Source: Acanthochromis polyacanthus (taxonomy: Eukaryota; Chordata; Actinopteri; Pomacentridae). From it: 64,000 nucleotides of DNA. A model generated the notes under the pieces. That model saw nothing but the letters and a program-made list of their open reading frames with translations. It was not told the DNA's origin and did no database searches. Location: positions 33,529,974 to 33,593,973 of the forward strand of contig NC_067121.1 of NCBI RefSeq assembly GCF_021347895.1, read 5' to 3'. Shown here one piece after another: positions 12,201 to 22,683 of the stretch (positions within the stretch are counted from its first letter, which is position 1; the number at the start of each line of letters is the position of its first letter). Position numbers and translations under genes: made by a program.

Positions 12201-13251
12201 TCTATACACTGCTTAATCCTCATTAGGGCTGCAGGTGGGCTGGAGTGTATCGCAGTCTACCACTGGGCTACACATAGAGACAAACAAGCATATTCACATT
12301 CACACCTACAGACAATTTAGAATATCAATTAACCTCTGCATGTTTTTGGACTGTGAGAGGAAGCCGGAGTACCCTGAGAAAATAAATACATGCACAAGAT
12401 CCCATGCCAGGATCTTCACAGCTAGAAGAAAGGGGGATCTTCTAGCTGTGAGGTGACAGTGCTGTTAATATTTTTACTTGTAATACAGGATTTCTACACT
12501 GCAGTAGTAGTATTTCTGCTTAAGTACAACATCTGACTACATCTTCGACCTCCAGTCACTTGTGTGGGTCGCATTATTGACACATATTTTCTCATATGTT
12601 ATTAATTGCCTCTGTTTAAGCACTTAAGCTAGTTTATTCACTTTGCACCCAAACTAAAAGTTAACAAATCTTCATCAAATGTGTGATGCTGTGTAACTCA
12701 CAGAGATGAAATCATTCTTGGATGTGAAGCCGCTGAAAACTTTTTGTGTCTGGGAAAAGTGCAGTCCACCGATATTCCAGTTGATCTGCACGACGCCCCT
12801 GAGTTCCTCATCCTCCAAACGCTGCACAAACTGCTCAGTGAATTTCTGCAACACAAAGACACAACATATTACACCACACAGATTTTACAGCCAGAATGGT
12901 CGAATGTCATTTGACGCCATCCAGATTCTCCTGTTGTGAGATTTAAATCACAGAATTAAAAGCAAATGAGGAACCTTGATGCTCTCCACCAGCGCTCCAG
13001 GGGGCGACTCCTGCAGGGCGATGGTCTCAGATGTGTCTATGGTGAAGTACACATCGATGGGACATGGATTCTTCTCTGTAGGGAACAAACGCACACAAAA
13101 CCATATTTAAATCAGTGCATTTAAGTCAGCAAGTAGTATATCCCATGTTGTGTCGCTGAAACTGATGGCACTCACTGCTGCAATCTGGTTTCTGTCCATG
13201 AGTCAGGGCTCCGAAAAGAAGACAGAGCGCAATGGCCTCCAACCCCAACAT
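1..13251 (-). CDS. col6a2: collagen type VI alpha-2 chain (col6a2), 3' end cut by window edge
   Basis: This gene encodes the secreted alpha-2 subunit of collagen VI, which joins alpha-1 and an alpha-3-type chain in pericellular microfibrils. My exons, in transcript order, are 13251-13176, 13075-12975, 12845-12702, 11112-10750, 10676-10656, 10564-10499, the triple-helix exons 10410-7266, then 7170-7125, 7035-6883, 6794-6700, 4828-4647, 4329-4160 and 4049-4011. They end either in 2907-2621 (2C2a) or in 1559-1227 plus 209-1 (2C2). Phase is consistent throughout up to the 2C2 exons. The 2C2a form has about 903 residues. Identity as alpha-2 rests on [32 protein letters not shown] and AIGIGDMF, all alpha-2 signatures. 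It lies head-to-tail downstream of col6a1, as in other vertebrates. Confidence 0.96.
700..845 (+). mobile_element. 3' end of a non-LTR retrotransposon-like repeat
   Basis: The stretch ends with a typical fish retroposon tail, gaaatgtgctatacaaataa followed by agctgccttgccttgcct, with short (CCTTG) units. It sits inside the intron between the two 2C2 exons of col6a2 (210-1226). I cannot assign the family firmly. The rest of this intron is AT-rich and unremarkable. Confidence 0.45.
1227..1559 (-). CDS. col6a2: col6a2 2C2 ending, first exon (C2 vWA domain), with a one-base frameshift
   Basis: The exon enters in phase 1 after ttgttccag and gives [20 protein letters not shown], the start of the C2 vWA domain, then [15 protein letters not shown] and KVEF. 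The frame then breaks. The continuation ([34 protein letters not shown]) is in the next frame, so there is one base too many, most simply in the four-G run at 1342-1345 (CCCC on the coding strand). The exon length of 333 is one more than its splice phases need. The donor is AAG followed by gtacaa. The C2 MIDAS site is DGSER, which also lacks the classic form in human alpha-2. Confidence 0.85.
1563..1590. repeat. (AC)n tract directly upstream of the 2C2 splice acceptor
   Basis: On the coding strand the acceptor of the 2C2 exon is preceded by a run of about eight GT units and then tttgttccag. The usual pyrimidine tract is therefore short and partly replaced by a polymorphic-type dinucleotide repeat. 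Confidence 0.85.
2621..2907 (-). CDS. col6a2: col6a2 alternative terminal exon of the 2C2a type
   Basis: This exon has a good acceptor (cttgttgcag at its upper end), enters in phase 1 like the 2C2 exon, and stays open to a TAA at 2623-2621. It encodes 94 residues ending [17 protein letters not shown] then EKAIGLC. I recognise it as the counterpart of the short alternative C-terminus of human COL6A2 isoform 2C2a, which ends in a similar FIDTFKLVHRDIVGDP stretch followed by a final cysteine. It would replace the C2 vWA domain. The match covers roughly the last 45 residues well; the first half ([12 protein letters not shown] and after) is less conserved. It lies between the last shared exon and the 2C2 exon, the same order as in human. 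Confidence 0.88.
2908..4010. other. col6a2 intron upstream of the alternative ends
   Basis: No convincing coding signal was seen here. It is the region that must be skipped or retained when 2C2a or 2C2 is chosen, so splicing signals may lie in it. The intron 1560-2620, between the two alternative endings, likewise shows only AT-rich sequence. Confidence 0.4.
4011..7170 (-). CDS. col6a2: col6a2 C1 vWA domain exons
   Basis: Exons 7170-7125 and 7035-6883 encode the cysteine knot ([15 protein letters not shown] then [10 protein letters not shown]) and the start of the C1 vWA domain with an intact MIDAS motif (VIDSSES). Exon 6794-6700 gives [14 protein letters not shown], 4828-4647 gives [15 protein letters not shown] and [12 protein letters not shown], and 4329-4160 gives [12 protein letters not shown] through [12 protein letters not shown] 39-base exon at 4049-4011 ([13 protein letters not shown]) ends in phase 1 and can join either downstream ending. 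The 1.87 kb intron between 6700 and 4828 is one of the larger ones in the gene. Confidence 0.94.
4371..4591 (-). mobile_element. tRNA-derived SINE with 10-bp target duplication
   Basis: Read on the minus strand, a tRNA-like head (ggtcaactggttgagcg, box A-like) is followed by a box B (ggtttgaatcc) and then by the body atgtttcctgtctctgtc and an A-rich tail. The direct repeat ATCAAACTTT at 4371-4380 and 4582-4591 flanks it exactly, so the element is 4381-4581. It lies in the short intron between two C1 exons of col6a2. Confidence 0.82.
7266..10564 (-). CDS. col6a2: col6a2 triple-helical domain exons
   Basis: Eighteen short exons encode about 334 residues of Gly-X-Y, close to the 335-336 known for collagen VI. 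After the lead exon 10564-10499 the lengths are 99, 27, 27, 45, 54, 63, 63, 54, 36, 63, 63, 63, 63, 51, 99, 63 and 36 bases. Most are multiples of 9, and each begins with a Gly codon after AG. The conserved helix cysteine (GAPGCKG) is in 9719-9666, and the conserved interruption GFSYPG is in 7838-7788. RGD tripeptides occur at several places, for example GRRGDY, TRGDPG and PRGDPG. The exon 7700-7602 has an additional cysteine in SRGDCGRKG. Confidence 0.95.
10656..13251 (-). CDS. col6a2: col6a2 signal peptide and N1 vWA domain exons
   Basis: Translation starts at 13251 with [20 protein letters not shown], a typical signal peptide of about 20 residues. The N1 von Willebrand A domain follows: [14 protein letters not shown] carries the MIDAS-type motif as DTSET, where the usual form is DxSx[24 protein letters not shown] and [12 protein letters not shown] follow in order. 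Exons are 13251-13176, 13075-12975, 12845-12702 and 11112-10750, plus a 21-base exon at 10676-10656 (KHLAYVE). The ATG is 16 bases inside an exon whose acceptor (CAG) ends at 13268, so the 5' UTR is probably spliced. Confidence 0.93.
12195..12470 (-). mobile_element. SINE fragment, minus orientation
   Basis: The stretch reads as the complement of the family seen at 31474-31855: a tail-side tatctatacactgcttaatc, then gctgcaggtgggctgga and catgtttttggactgtg. It is inside the first large coding-region intron of col6a2 (11113-12701). The rest of that intron shows nothing I recognise. Confidence 0.7.
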
Positions 13252-15056
13252 CTTCCTCTTCTCCTGTCTGACACACACAACCACAACACACACACGAGAC
13301 AAAAAAGTTTCTGAAGCAAATCATTCACAAAGATGTGTTTCAAAAGAATTGAATTCAGAAAACGTAAAGACAAATTTTCACTGACGTGAAAGCCTGAACA
13401 AAAAATCAAAGAGAGTACATGTGTTGAAATAATCACTATTACAAAGCATTTTACCAGTCTAATGAAGGTATATTATTATTGTCATGTAGTGATTCACTGC
13501 CCCAAAAAAATCGTGATATTAACTGATTTCTTAGTTGAGATTCTGCACCTGGTATCATTTTAAAAATTCCACAAACAAATGTCTGACTATTACCCAGGGA
13601 ACAAAATGGCTGCCACATGGTTATGTAACAGGTCTGAAAGCATCTCATGAGTCGATCATGGCTCTTCTTTTCAGCAGAAGCTTGAATAAATAAATGATGA
13701 CTAACATTCGCCACATGATGGACAATTATTTCTGAAAACTGGACACAGACTTTTAACATGTTGCCAAACTACAGCCACCACATATGGAGGGTCAGGGAGA
13801 TCCATTTCACTCCTAAAGGCCTGAGTCTCTGATGGACTCACTATTTGACTAAATAAAAGCCTAAGATTGAAACATGGAACAAATTATCTGATTATATCAT
13901 AACACGTCTTCCTTTCAAGTGATGGAAAAAACAAAAAATGATTGATGTAAATGAGCAGGCTCTGGTTCCATCTGGGCAGTGAGCCAATACAATCAGCCTC
14001 ACATTTTCATTTTCAACTAAACTATGTCACATGTTTATGGCCTCTCACAGGATTTCCCTGGTCTCACATCAAACCTGAGCTTATTAGCTGCTATGGCCAG
14101 GTTAGCCCATCAGGGGGCCCTGACACACTGACCATAAATGCAACATGTTGTTCTTGACAAGACAGATAAGTGCAAGACATCTTCATTTCGGCGATGCATA
14201 TTCCAAAACACATTTGCAGTTCATGGAATTAACCAGCTGACATATATGGTGGCTCTTAAGGTCTACATCTCTGGGGAATTTCCCACTTTTGGAAACAGAG
14301 ACTCTTTAGTTACGGCCTCTGGAGGGCAGTAACAATATGAAAAAAGCCAAGAGCTGGTCTTGTGTACATCATATCCATCACTCTGCAGGTATTAAGTAAC
14401 ACCAGCTGCCAACTGACATCCACTACAGCATGCTGAACATTTACACTGTACCAGAAAAGCATCTTCCCAACTAACTGAAGCCACCATCCTCTAGCAAACT
14501 CAATACTAGTGTGAATTCATATTCCATCAATGGAACTCCACAATATTTAACAAATGAGAATTTGTGGTTCACTTCATCTTTTGGCCTCCTCCAATTTGTC
14601 ATTTATGGTTTTAGCGCCACCCAACACTTTGTCAGCCCCACGCTCTGCTGTGGCTCCCTCTAGCGGACAGAAGACTGCTACCTGCGGAGGAGTCGTTCCT
14701 CCAGAAGCCCCACTCCTCTGCCGATGTCCAGGCCAGGAGATGGTGCAAGTCCTCATAGCATTTCCATCACTGCTCACATGAATCATCATGCAAAATATAA
14801 AGACCCAACAGCCCAACAGATAGAATTCATCTTCTTTCTCTCTTTTTTTTAAGCGAATAGTTTGTGGGTTTTCAGAGGAGTTGTGTCAAAACTTTGGATT
14901 GGTAGAAAAAACGCCATCATCTCAGTTAATCGAAGTGAGTTTTCAAACAGAAAAGGAGAGGAGTAACAGAGAGGGAAAAGGCACATGCACGACGGTAAAT
15001 GAGGGAAACAGACTAAAAGAGTTTGGCACGTTGTTGTGCGTAAAAGCGCAGCTTAC

Positions 15057-15560
15057 CCGAACTCTTTACAACTTCAAAACTTCGTCAGCAGCTGATCCTC
15101 CTTCGATTACCTCCTCATCTCCACAGGAGGGAAAGCCGAGAAAGGAAAAAAAACGGGGGACACTGGAGGAGAAAGTGGGAAATAAAGCCCTGGATGCGCG
15201 TTTACTTCCCGCAGCAGAGCCGTCCGTTCGCCCTCCTGTCCCGGTCCAGCCCCAGCCAACAGCTCTGATCCCTCCTCCGTCTGCGCGCAACGAAGCACCT
15301 CAGTGCGCGCTGCTGTCCGCTTGGAGGCGCCGTTTCTCCGCTGGAACCCGTGTGTGCGCGCGTGTGCGTGGGGCCCCGTGACCTGCTGCACTGGTGTTAC
15401 TGCAATGCGCCGGTGAGAGAGGATGCCAGAGGGGAGCTGGACTCTCCTCAGAATGTAATGGCCGCTTGGCTTCAGGAGATGCTGCGTTCAGTGGAACACA
15501 TGGCGCAGCCCCGAGGAGCTTTTGCGTCCCCGAGATGCAGCATTTAGGAGGCATTCACAG
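15057..15560 (-). promoter_or_regulatory. col6a2: probable col6a2 promoter and noncoding first exon
   Basis: This is the only strongly GC- and CpG-rich stretch upstream of col6a2 (for example gcgcgcaacg, cgcgcgtgtgcg). On the minus strand it ends with an excellent donor, TCGG followed by gtaagctg at 15056-15051. A matching acceptor lies just upstream of the ATG exon (13270-13268). I infer a spliced 5' UTR whose first exon starts in this island; the exact start site is not visible. The inferred intron 13268-15056 holds nothing else I can name. Confidence 0.5.
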
Positions 15561-16249
15561 ATAATCTCATACATGTGGCGGGTCAGAATGAAATAGAACA
15601 GGATAAAGAGCAGACTTAACCCCCCTTTACTCGGTAAACGCACATACACACTCACACAAACTCCCTTCTCTTGAGTCTGGTGATCTGTTTGCAATTAGTA
15701 GGCCGAGCAAGAGGAGTTTATACCCGGTGTAAACACTGGCAGCCTGTCCATGAGTCTGCTCACTATGTTTATACGTTTGTAGGTGCTTTTTGCCTATTTG
15801 TATGAGTTTAAGCGCTTGTGCACACAGTGGGAGGTCTCCATACCATGTCAGTGCACATCTGCACACTTCCACACCCTGTTTTATTTCATTTCATCACTGC
15901 TGATCAACAGAGGTGGAGGAAGCCCTGATATATAGCATGCACACCAGTACAACAGTGTAGAAATACTCTGTTCAAGCAGAAGTCATGGATTTAAGTGCAT
16001 ACATCAGTAAAAGTACAAATATATAAGCATTAAATATACCACAAGTACCTAAAGTAAAAGTACTCAAAATGAAACATATACAGCAGAATACAGCATATTA
16101 TAGGTTGATGGTTATTGGTGCATTAATGTGTCCATAACTTTAATGTTAGTGTGACGAAATGTGGTGTCATTTATTTTCTGTTTCATTTAAATTATAATTA
16201 ATTTGTTGATGATATTTAGTTTCATCTGCAAAACCATGGAGTAAGAAGT
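15561..16249. other. spacer without recognised genes
   Basis: AT-rich sequence upstream of the col6a2 island. No open frame with family resemblance and no repeat ends were found. Confidence 0.4.
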
Positions 16250-16788
16250 TTAACCCTCCTGTTGTCCTCATTTACAGGCACCAAAAAATGTTTTCCTTGG
16301 CTGAAGAAAGTCCAAAAATTCAGCAAAAAAATTTCCCAAATTTCTGAAAATTTGCAAAACCTTGAGGAAGAAAATTCCAAAAATTTCTTCAGTTTCCCTT
16401 AAAAGTTTTATTTTTAAAAAATCCTCCAAATTTTGGCAAGAAAATTCTTGTAAATATTTTCAAAAATGAGTAAAAATCTTCCCAAAAAATCCTAAAAATA
16501 TCTAAAATGATTTCATGTATATCAGTAAAAGTTCTGATATTTTCTTTAAGAAAATTCACAAAAATCAACCAAAATCTAGCGAATTTCATTGGATTTTGGT
16601 TGATTTTTATGTTAATGTTCTTAAACATTTTTTAACATTTCTTGTTTTCCACCAAAAAATGTTCAGAAATTTCCCATAAATGTTGAAAATGTGGACATCA
16701 GAAGTTTCACTGTGAAAATGTTTTCTTTCTCCACATTTTCAAACTTTAAAACGGGTCAATTTGACCCGCAGGACGACTCGAGGGTTAA
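16250..16788 (+). mobile_element. piggyBac-type MITE, copy 1, with TTAA target site
   Basis: TTAA at 16250-16253 and at 16785-16788 flank a body that starts CCCTCCTGTTGTCCTCATTT and ends CGGGTCAATTTGACCCGCAG then GACGACTCGAGGG. The outer ends are inverted repeats (CCCTC...GTCCT). TTAA duplication and CCCT ends are the marks of the piggyBac superfamily. The interior is made of AAAATTT-rich, partly self-complementary sequence and encodes no transposase. Confidence 0.75.
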
Positions 16789-18157
16789 TGTTTGGCTCTA
16801 GTGGAGTGGAAGCATATGTAGCAGACAATGTAGAAAAACTCAAGCAAATACAAGTATCTCCAAATTGCAGAGTTTTGGATAAAATGTATTTAGTTATTTC
16901 CAATCACTGCTGGTTAAACCATGTCCGATGTGGCTGGTACACTAATGTGTTCTGCAGCCCAGAACACAGGAGGCACGTCAGGAACAGCCTCTTACATCCA
17001 TTACATGATAAATCATCAACACTGAAAAGCCTGAGAGCTCATTTGGATCAACTGAATGAGAAAGATGCATCTATTTGGAAGCGATTTTTTAATGTTTGCC
17101 ACAAAAGTAGCTCCTCTTAAACTCATGGAAACAAAATGCACTTGTAAGAACAACCCCTGAAGTCATTCCTTGTGCTTTTTTTTTTTTTTTATGTAACTGT
17201 CTGAAGGTGTGATCGTTCTAGAGGTGGTTGGAGGTAAGGCAGCAGTCAGCACTTTGACAAGATAAAAAAAAAAAAGAGGATGAGGAGGAGAAAAAGTCCA
17301 GCTGCTGACCAGAGTTATTACTGTGCAGCTCTTCTCTCTGTCTTGGCCTGGGAAGGGTTTTTCCTTAAAAAGAGACGGAGAGAGAAGAGTGGAGCAGTGA
17401 GTGTGTGTGTGTGTGTGTGTGTGTGCGAAGGAGGGATGTGGAGATGGAGGGAGGAGGTGGGAGCTGGTGTGTTCTGGTCTCTCTTAAAACTGTGACTCAT
17501 AGAATAGGAATGACCTTCCTCCCAAATAAGAGTAAACCAGCTTCTCTCTTTCTCTCTTTCCTTCTTTCTCACACACACTCTCTTTATTATTATTTTTTTA
17601 TTTCTCTCACATGGACTAAAAGAACCTTTCAGTCTGGGGGGATTTCTGCATAACCAGTTCCAGAATTATAAACAGCTTGACACCGCAAACATCCCCGCTA
17701 CTTTTTTCTCACTGTTCCACAGAAAAGGCACAAAGAGCAACTAAATTTGCTTCATATGCAAACATGCACAAAGACACAGACATGAAGAGAAACAACGGGG
17801 GGGGGGGGGGGGGGGGGGGGACTCATTAAAATGTAAACGCACAAATCCACAGAGTCAAACAGCAAATTCATGCTATCTGTAGCCAGCACAGATACACAGT
17901 GATTTTTTTTTACAGCGCTCTCCTAATCTCTGTGACAGTCTGTGTATGTATGACAGTGATGCACGTCCTCAAGATGTTCTCCAGTGAAGCTCTTGAATCT
18001 GAACAGCTTTATTTAAAGGCCAGGATATTACATTTATACATTAGATAAGCTCGCATTTACCCCCTTTATTTGCTTCTTTTTGCAGTCTTTCTACTGCTTT
18101 TCTCCAGATGTGCTTTTTGTTCAGACAAGGCAGCTGGGAGTCGTTACCTCAGCACAT

Positions 18158-18189
<32 letters not shown>

Positions 18190-19109
18190 GCTGTGCACAC
18201 ATTGTGCAAATTTATGGTCAAGTTCATGTGTAAAACCGATGCCATTTCCAGCGAATTTCACTGGAAGAAGGTTGTGCTGAGGTCTGAGAGTAAGATGTGA
18301 AAGAGGTCCAATCGCTTCAGAAAACATGAGGAAAGAGGAAATTGCAGAAAATCTACAGAGGAGCCAAGACAAATCTGAACACACACACAAGCACATGCAC
18401 AGAAATCACACGTGCAGTAAATCATGCATCGGTGTGCAAACGGCACGCCCAATGCGCACACAAACACACATGCAGGGTCTCAATCTGATAAGTGCAGTTT
18501 TGTGACTCTGATACAGGAAGAGATGCATCAAACAGTGCAGACACACAGAGTGGAGATCAAAACGGTGGCTCAAAAACCAGGATCACAGGGGGAAAAAACA
18601 GCTGGAGACTCACCGATACCGAGGAAGTTCCACAGAAATTCTGCTGCAGTCTCAGTGTGAAGATTTAATATAAAACATCTGTCTCTCATTGAGCAATGGA
18701 AAGGGAAAAAAAATATTTTGTGCACATATATGTTCTGGAATATGTGCTAAAGGGTAAAAAGCTGGTTGTAGTAATAATATCTCTGCAGAAGGAATTTGTT
18801 TGTCTCTTATCTTTGTTCTTCAACAAGGTCAGAGGTCAGACTGTGAGGCTGGTACTTTCACTATGCTGCTTAAGGGTGCTTCTACAGGCAGATACTTGCT
18901 GCCTCTGTTTGTCTGACTTTAGACAACACTGTTAGCCTGCTGTGTTTAGTTGGACCCCCTCCAGTCAAAATCAAATTGTTACCTTGTTAAAATGTCCATA
19001 AGGTGTTTATTAATATGCTAGGAGATAAATTAGGAGCAAAATAAGAAGTGAAAGCCATGGCTGAGCAATTCCACCTGGAATCTGCAATGTACCAATGATA
19101 GTCTCAAAA
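16789..19109. other. spacer with simple repeats only
   Basis: No gene was recognised. It contains a GT run at about 17399-17424, a run of 24 G at 17797-17820 and a CA run at about 18157-18183. Confidence 0.5.
17797..17820 (+). repeat. 24-base poly-G tract
   Basis: An unbroken run of G follows aacaac and precedes actcat. It could fold as a G-quadruplex, and its true length is likely to be uncertain in any assembly. Confidence 0.9.
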
Positions 19110-19321
19110 ACATCGATTCCCCTGTAGCTGAGCAGGTTGAGTGGGTGACCCATAAACAAAAGCTACAGCCAAGGGCGTCAGTTTGTTTTTAAAAGTGGGG
19201 GGGATGGAGACCACAGCCATTGTCAGATGGAAGTGCACACCCTGGGTGGCGTGCTGGGTAATCGGGAACACCGGGGATATCCCCGGTGGGCCGCTTTATT
19301 GTTGGGCCGCTCCAGTCATAA

Positions 19322-19382
<61 letters not shown>

Positions 19383-20105
19383 CTTTAAATCATGGGTCTC
19401 AAACTCGCGGGCCAACTGCGGCCCGTGGGACGATATTTTGTGGCCCTCTACTTGAGATCAAAGTTTAGCATTGGTGCGGCACGCCTGCTTTTCTCATATG
19501 CTTCCGTGTTGTTGGTAAGACAGCACTTTGAGAAAATGTCGAAGAACGGCGGCAAAATGCCACAAACTGGGCTCAAACTTACAACCACCGCACCAAAGGC
19601 AGAAGCGCAACCTGTTGAGCTGTCAGTACATGCAGGTAGAAGGGTCTGTGGGCCGTTATAGTACTAATTCTCCCAGGCCGAAATTTTGCCCCTGCGCGCC
19701 TCTGGTCGGAGCTTCCACTTGGCACGGGCGCAAATTTAGCATCTGCACGTTTTTTTTTTTAACCTCACCAAGGTGTGCTGCATGTCTGTGCAACTCTCGG
19801 CCGAGTGCGGATGGTGCGTTCAGGAGCGTCGGAATTTTCTATACTGCTGAAAATAACTGGGTTTACAATGGCTTACATGTGAAGAATTTGAATGTGTTGG
19901 AGACAAAATGACCCCTGACAAAAAGTAGGGGGGGGACACATCCCCACCGTCCCCCCCTAAACTGACGCCTATGGCTATAGCGGTCATGGATTCGATTCCG
20001 ACCCATGGCCTTTTTACTGCATGTCTTTCCCCCACTCTTCTCCCCATGTTTCCTGTCTCTCTCTGCTCTGTGCACTATAATGAAGGCCGACAAAGACATG
20101 GATTC
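19110..20105 (+). mobile_element. tRNA-derived SINE split by a later insertion
   Basis: The head, cctgtagctgagcaggttga at about 19120, and the body, gattcgattccgacc with ccccatgtttcctgtctctc (19975-20095), belong to the same SINE family as 4381-4581. Near-identical 10-base flanks, acatcgattc at 19110-19119 and acatggattc at 20096-20105, mark the original insertion. About 800 bases of foreign DNA separate the two halves. Confidence 0.72.
19169..19974. mobile_element. composite DNA-transposon insertion inside the SINE
   Basis: The ends are inverted repeats: CCAAGGGCGTCAGTTT on the left and the complement of AAACTGACGCCTATGG on the right. The flanks ctacag and ctatag may be the target duplication. 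Inside are an (AAT)n run at about 19318-19380 and a second hAT-like start (tctcaaactcgcgggccaac) near 19396, so this may be a nest of more than one element. No transposase was seen. Confidence 0.55.
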
Positions 20106-20667
20106 AGACTTGTGCAACAATCCTGTCTACCTACACTGTGGAGCTTTCTGTGTTCTTCAGAATGTTTGAATGCATATCGCTCAGTTACTCAATAGTGCAG
20201 CTTTGTGTAGAATAGTTTTGCAGAGTTGTAGGTGAGCTGGTGTGCTCAGCTGCAGTGAGCGAGGACGAGAGTGTGGACAGAGAAGCAAGCATTTCATAGA
20301 TGTGAACAGTCGAAAGGCAACAGTGTAGAGTTACAGTGCTCATAAAAAAATCACCTCTCTTGAGAGTTTGCTGCTTTTGAACATTGAATCATGGCGAATA
20401 GAATTTGGCTTCATGACAAGAATTTCTTTTTTAAAAGACTCTCTAATGTCAAAGTAGAAACAGATTTCCACAAAGTACTGTCAAATAAATAAAAATATCA
20501 CATGTAAGGTAAGTGATTACATGTGTGTTTTACCCCCTTTAAGTATTGAGTAAATAATATGGTGGTGGCTTAACAGTGAAGTCTCTGGGGTACTGATCAG
20601 AACGTTGGAGAATCAAACCTCAATGTTGCCACTATTTGGCCCTTAACAGATATCTGTAAAGACAACT

Positions 20668-20762
20668 GTCCCCTGCCTTTGCCCCAAGTCAGCTGGGATA
20701 GACTCCAGTCCCCCCAAAACCCTACTGAGGATTAAGCGGTGTATAGATGATGGATGGATGTA
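20668..20762 (+). mobile_element. SINE 3' fragment
   Basis: The fragment matches the 3' part of the element at 31474-31855 (agtcagctgggatagactcc, then gaggattaagcggtgtatag atgatgg). It lacks the tRNA-like head. Confidence 0.65.
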
Positions 20763-21280
20763 AGGACAACTTCAGCATGGTGAAAGTGGTTTCATCTGCA
20801 GAGTTCTGTTTAGTTGTTGAAGGAGAAGGACGAGTCAACTGACTTTCTCTCAGCTCTTTTTTCTGTTTTAAAGTTTTACGTTAAGCTTTTGTGAGCTTAA
20901 AATGGCACATTATGTTTTCAATGTATGTATCTGAAATGTTCTTTCTGACTTGAAAGAACGGACTCCCAGTGCAGCTATTCCATGTTTAAAATGGCATGCC
21001 ACAGTGACTTTCTTTTCAGACATTTTGGCACAACAACCGTGATTGTATACAGCAAGTCGTTTTACTGCCGTGTCAGAAATGTCGACCACAAGTCTCTGAT
21101 GAACGGAACTCTTGTTCTCCGCAAACTTCTTGATCTTGCTATTTAATTGCATTTTCTAATTGTATTGTCCACCAGAAATGCATCACTTCTGCTGACGCTG
21201 TTCAGCTGCTTTGCTGGAAACAAACAACATCACATGAGAAGCATCAGGCACATAATTCAGACTAGTACTGATGTTTGAGA

Positions 21281-21675
21281 TACAGCCATGGCCATAAGTT
21301 TGGACACAAGTACCATGACACTTGTGAATCTTAGAAAATACCACAAAATTGTCACTTACAATACAGTACACAACTCCTGAGAACTATATTAAGTTTCATA
21401 TTTTAAAAAAAACATCAGAAGAGTTTGGTGTCATTTTGTTATTCTTACCAAATTCGGTTGTGAAAGTACTGCATTTTTTTGTTATTTTCTTCTAATATTA
21501 TGTTTTGGGAACAAAGTTGTTCCAATTGTTGGAATTTATTGATAATATTATATCCCTTGTTGATTTGTTGACTAATTAAACTGGTGCTGTCAAAAAATAT
21601 TAGTTATGTTCTGTAATAGACATCAAAACAGACATAGGAAGTCATGCTGTGTCCAAACTTATGGCCATGGCTGTA
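21281..21675. mobile_element. Tc1/mariner-like MITE with TA target site
   Basis: Perfect or near-perfect inverted ends of about 28 bases: CAGCCATGGCCATAAGTTTG starts at 21283, and its complement ends at 21673. TA lies on both sides, as expected for Tc1/mariner. The 391-base body has no transposase and is nonautonomous. Confidence 0.8.
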
Positions 21676-22683
21676 TCTGCAACGATTGTTTTCACTGCTT
21701 AAAAGTGAATTACAGATATTTGACTAGTCAGAATGACGTTGTAGATACACATTGTGACCGATCACAATATACTTCGTCAAAATGAGGTTGGTGATGTTTG
21801 TGCTTAAACTCAAACAATTACACCTAAATGTTAAAACGGCTCACCATCTGTCACTGTGAGCGTGGTGAAAATATAGCGTCTTACTATCTGAGGCTGTTGT
21901 GTGAGCATGCTAGCATTTGCAAATTAGCACAAAACACACTGTAGCCGCAAAACCTAAGTATCGGAAAAGACTACATTTTGACTGGACGATGACAAAGGAT
22001 GAAAAGTTGAGAGACTGAGGTAATCTGACTGGACTTCAACTATCACATTGGATCAGATCTTAAACTTTTAAATCCAGCATTTGTATCATGGTGTATATAT
22101 GCACTTTATATTTATATTGTGCACTTGATTTGTTTAATCATAGCAGTGATAAAGTAAATATTAGGCTGCCAGTTAAGCCTTTTCCAGTAGGGGGAAAAAA
22201 CCTTCAGTCCAAATAAAATGATCTCCAACAGGCTACCAATATCAAACAACAGTACTGTATTTATTTTTAACTGTCATTTATTGGTTACTGTTATGCAGTC
22301 ATGATAACAATTTCGTCATGCCTCCAAAAAGCAGAGCTTCAAACAGTTGCTGAATTACAATCCAACAATTCCGCATTTGGCAACAAAACATCCACAAATT
22401 CTTCAAATAAAAACTGTTCTATCTGTTGTTCCTTCACTGTGGCATGTAGTCCAGTTTAAAGCAAAGGTATTCCAGATTTGATCATCTTGAAAAGTTTATA
22501 TCTGGATCAGGAACATCAGATTTAACTTTTATAACAATAAAGGCTAAAGTCTAAAGGCCCATGATGTTGCTACTGGGTTAAAATCACACATTACTTCTAG
22601 ATTTGCTACAGTGTTTAATTATCTGATTTTTAGTGTCAAACATAGATTTTTAAAGAAATATTTCTGCATCAACATACAACATA
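21676..22683. other. spacer without recognised features
   Basis: AT-rich sequence between two MITEs. No family resemblance was seen in any frame. Confidence 0.4.

Noticed and set aside
14881..15381. Plus-strand open frame of 166 codons over the col6a2 CpG island
   Set aside because: No family resemblance; GC-rich sequence lengthens chance frames, and the minus strand carries a good donor and the expected promoter position.
16389..16628. Open frame inside piggyBac MITE copy 1, with a similar frame in copy 2 (22882-23067)
   Set aside because: The sequence is low-complexity Phe/Lys/Ile/Asn and the likeness follows from shared DNA; it has no transposase motif.
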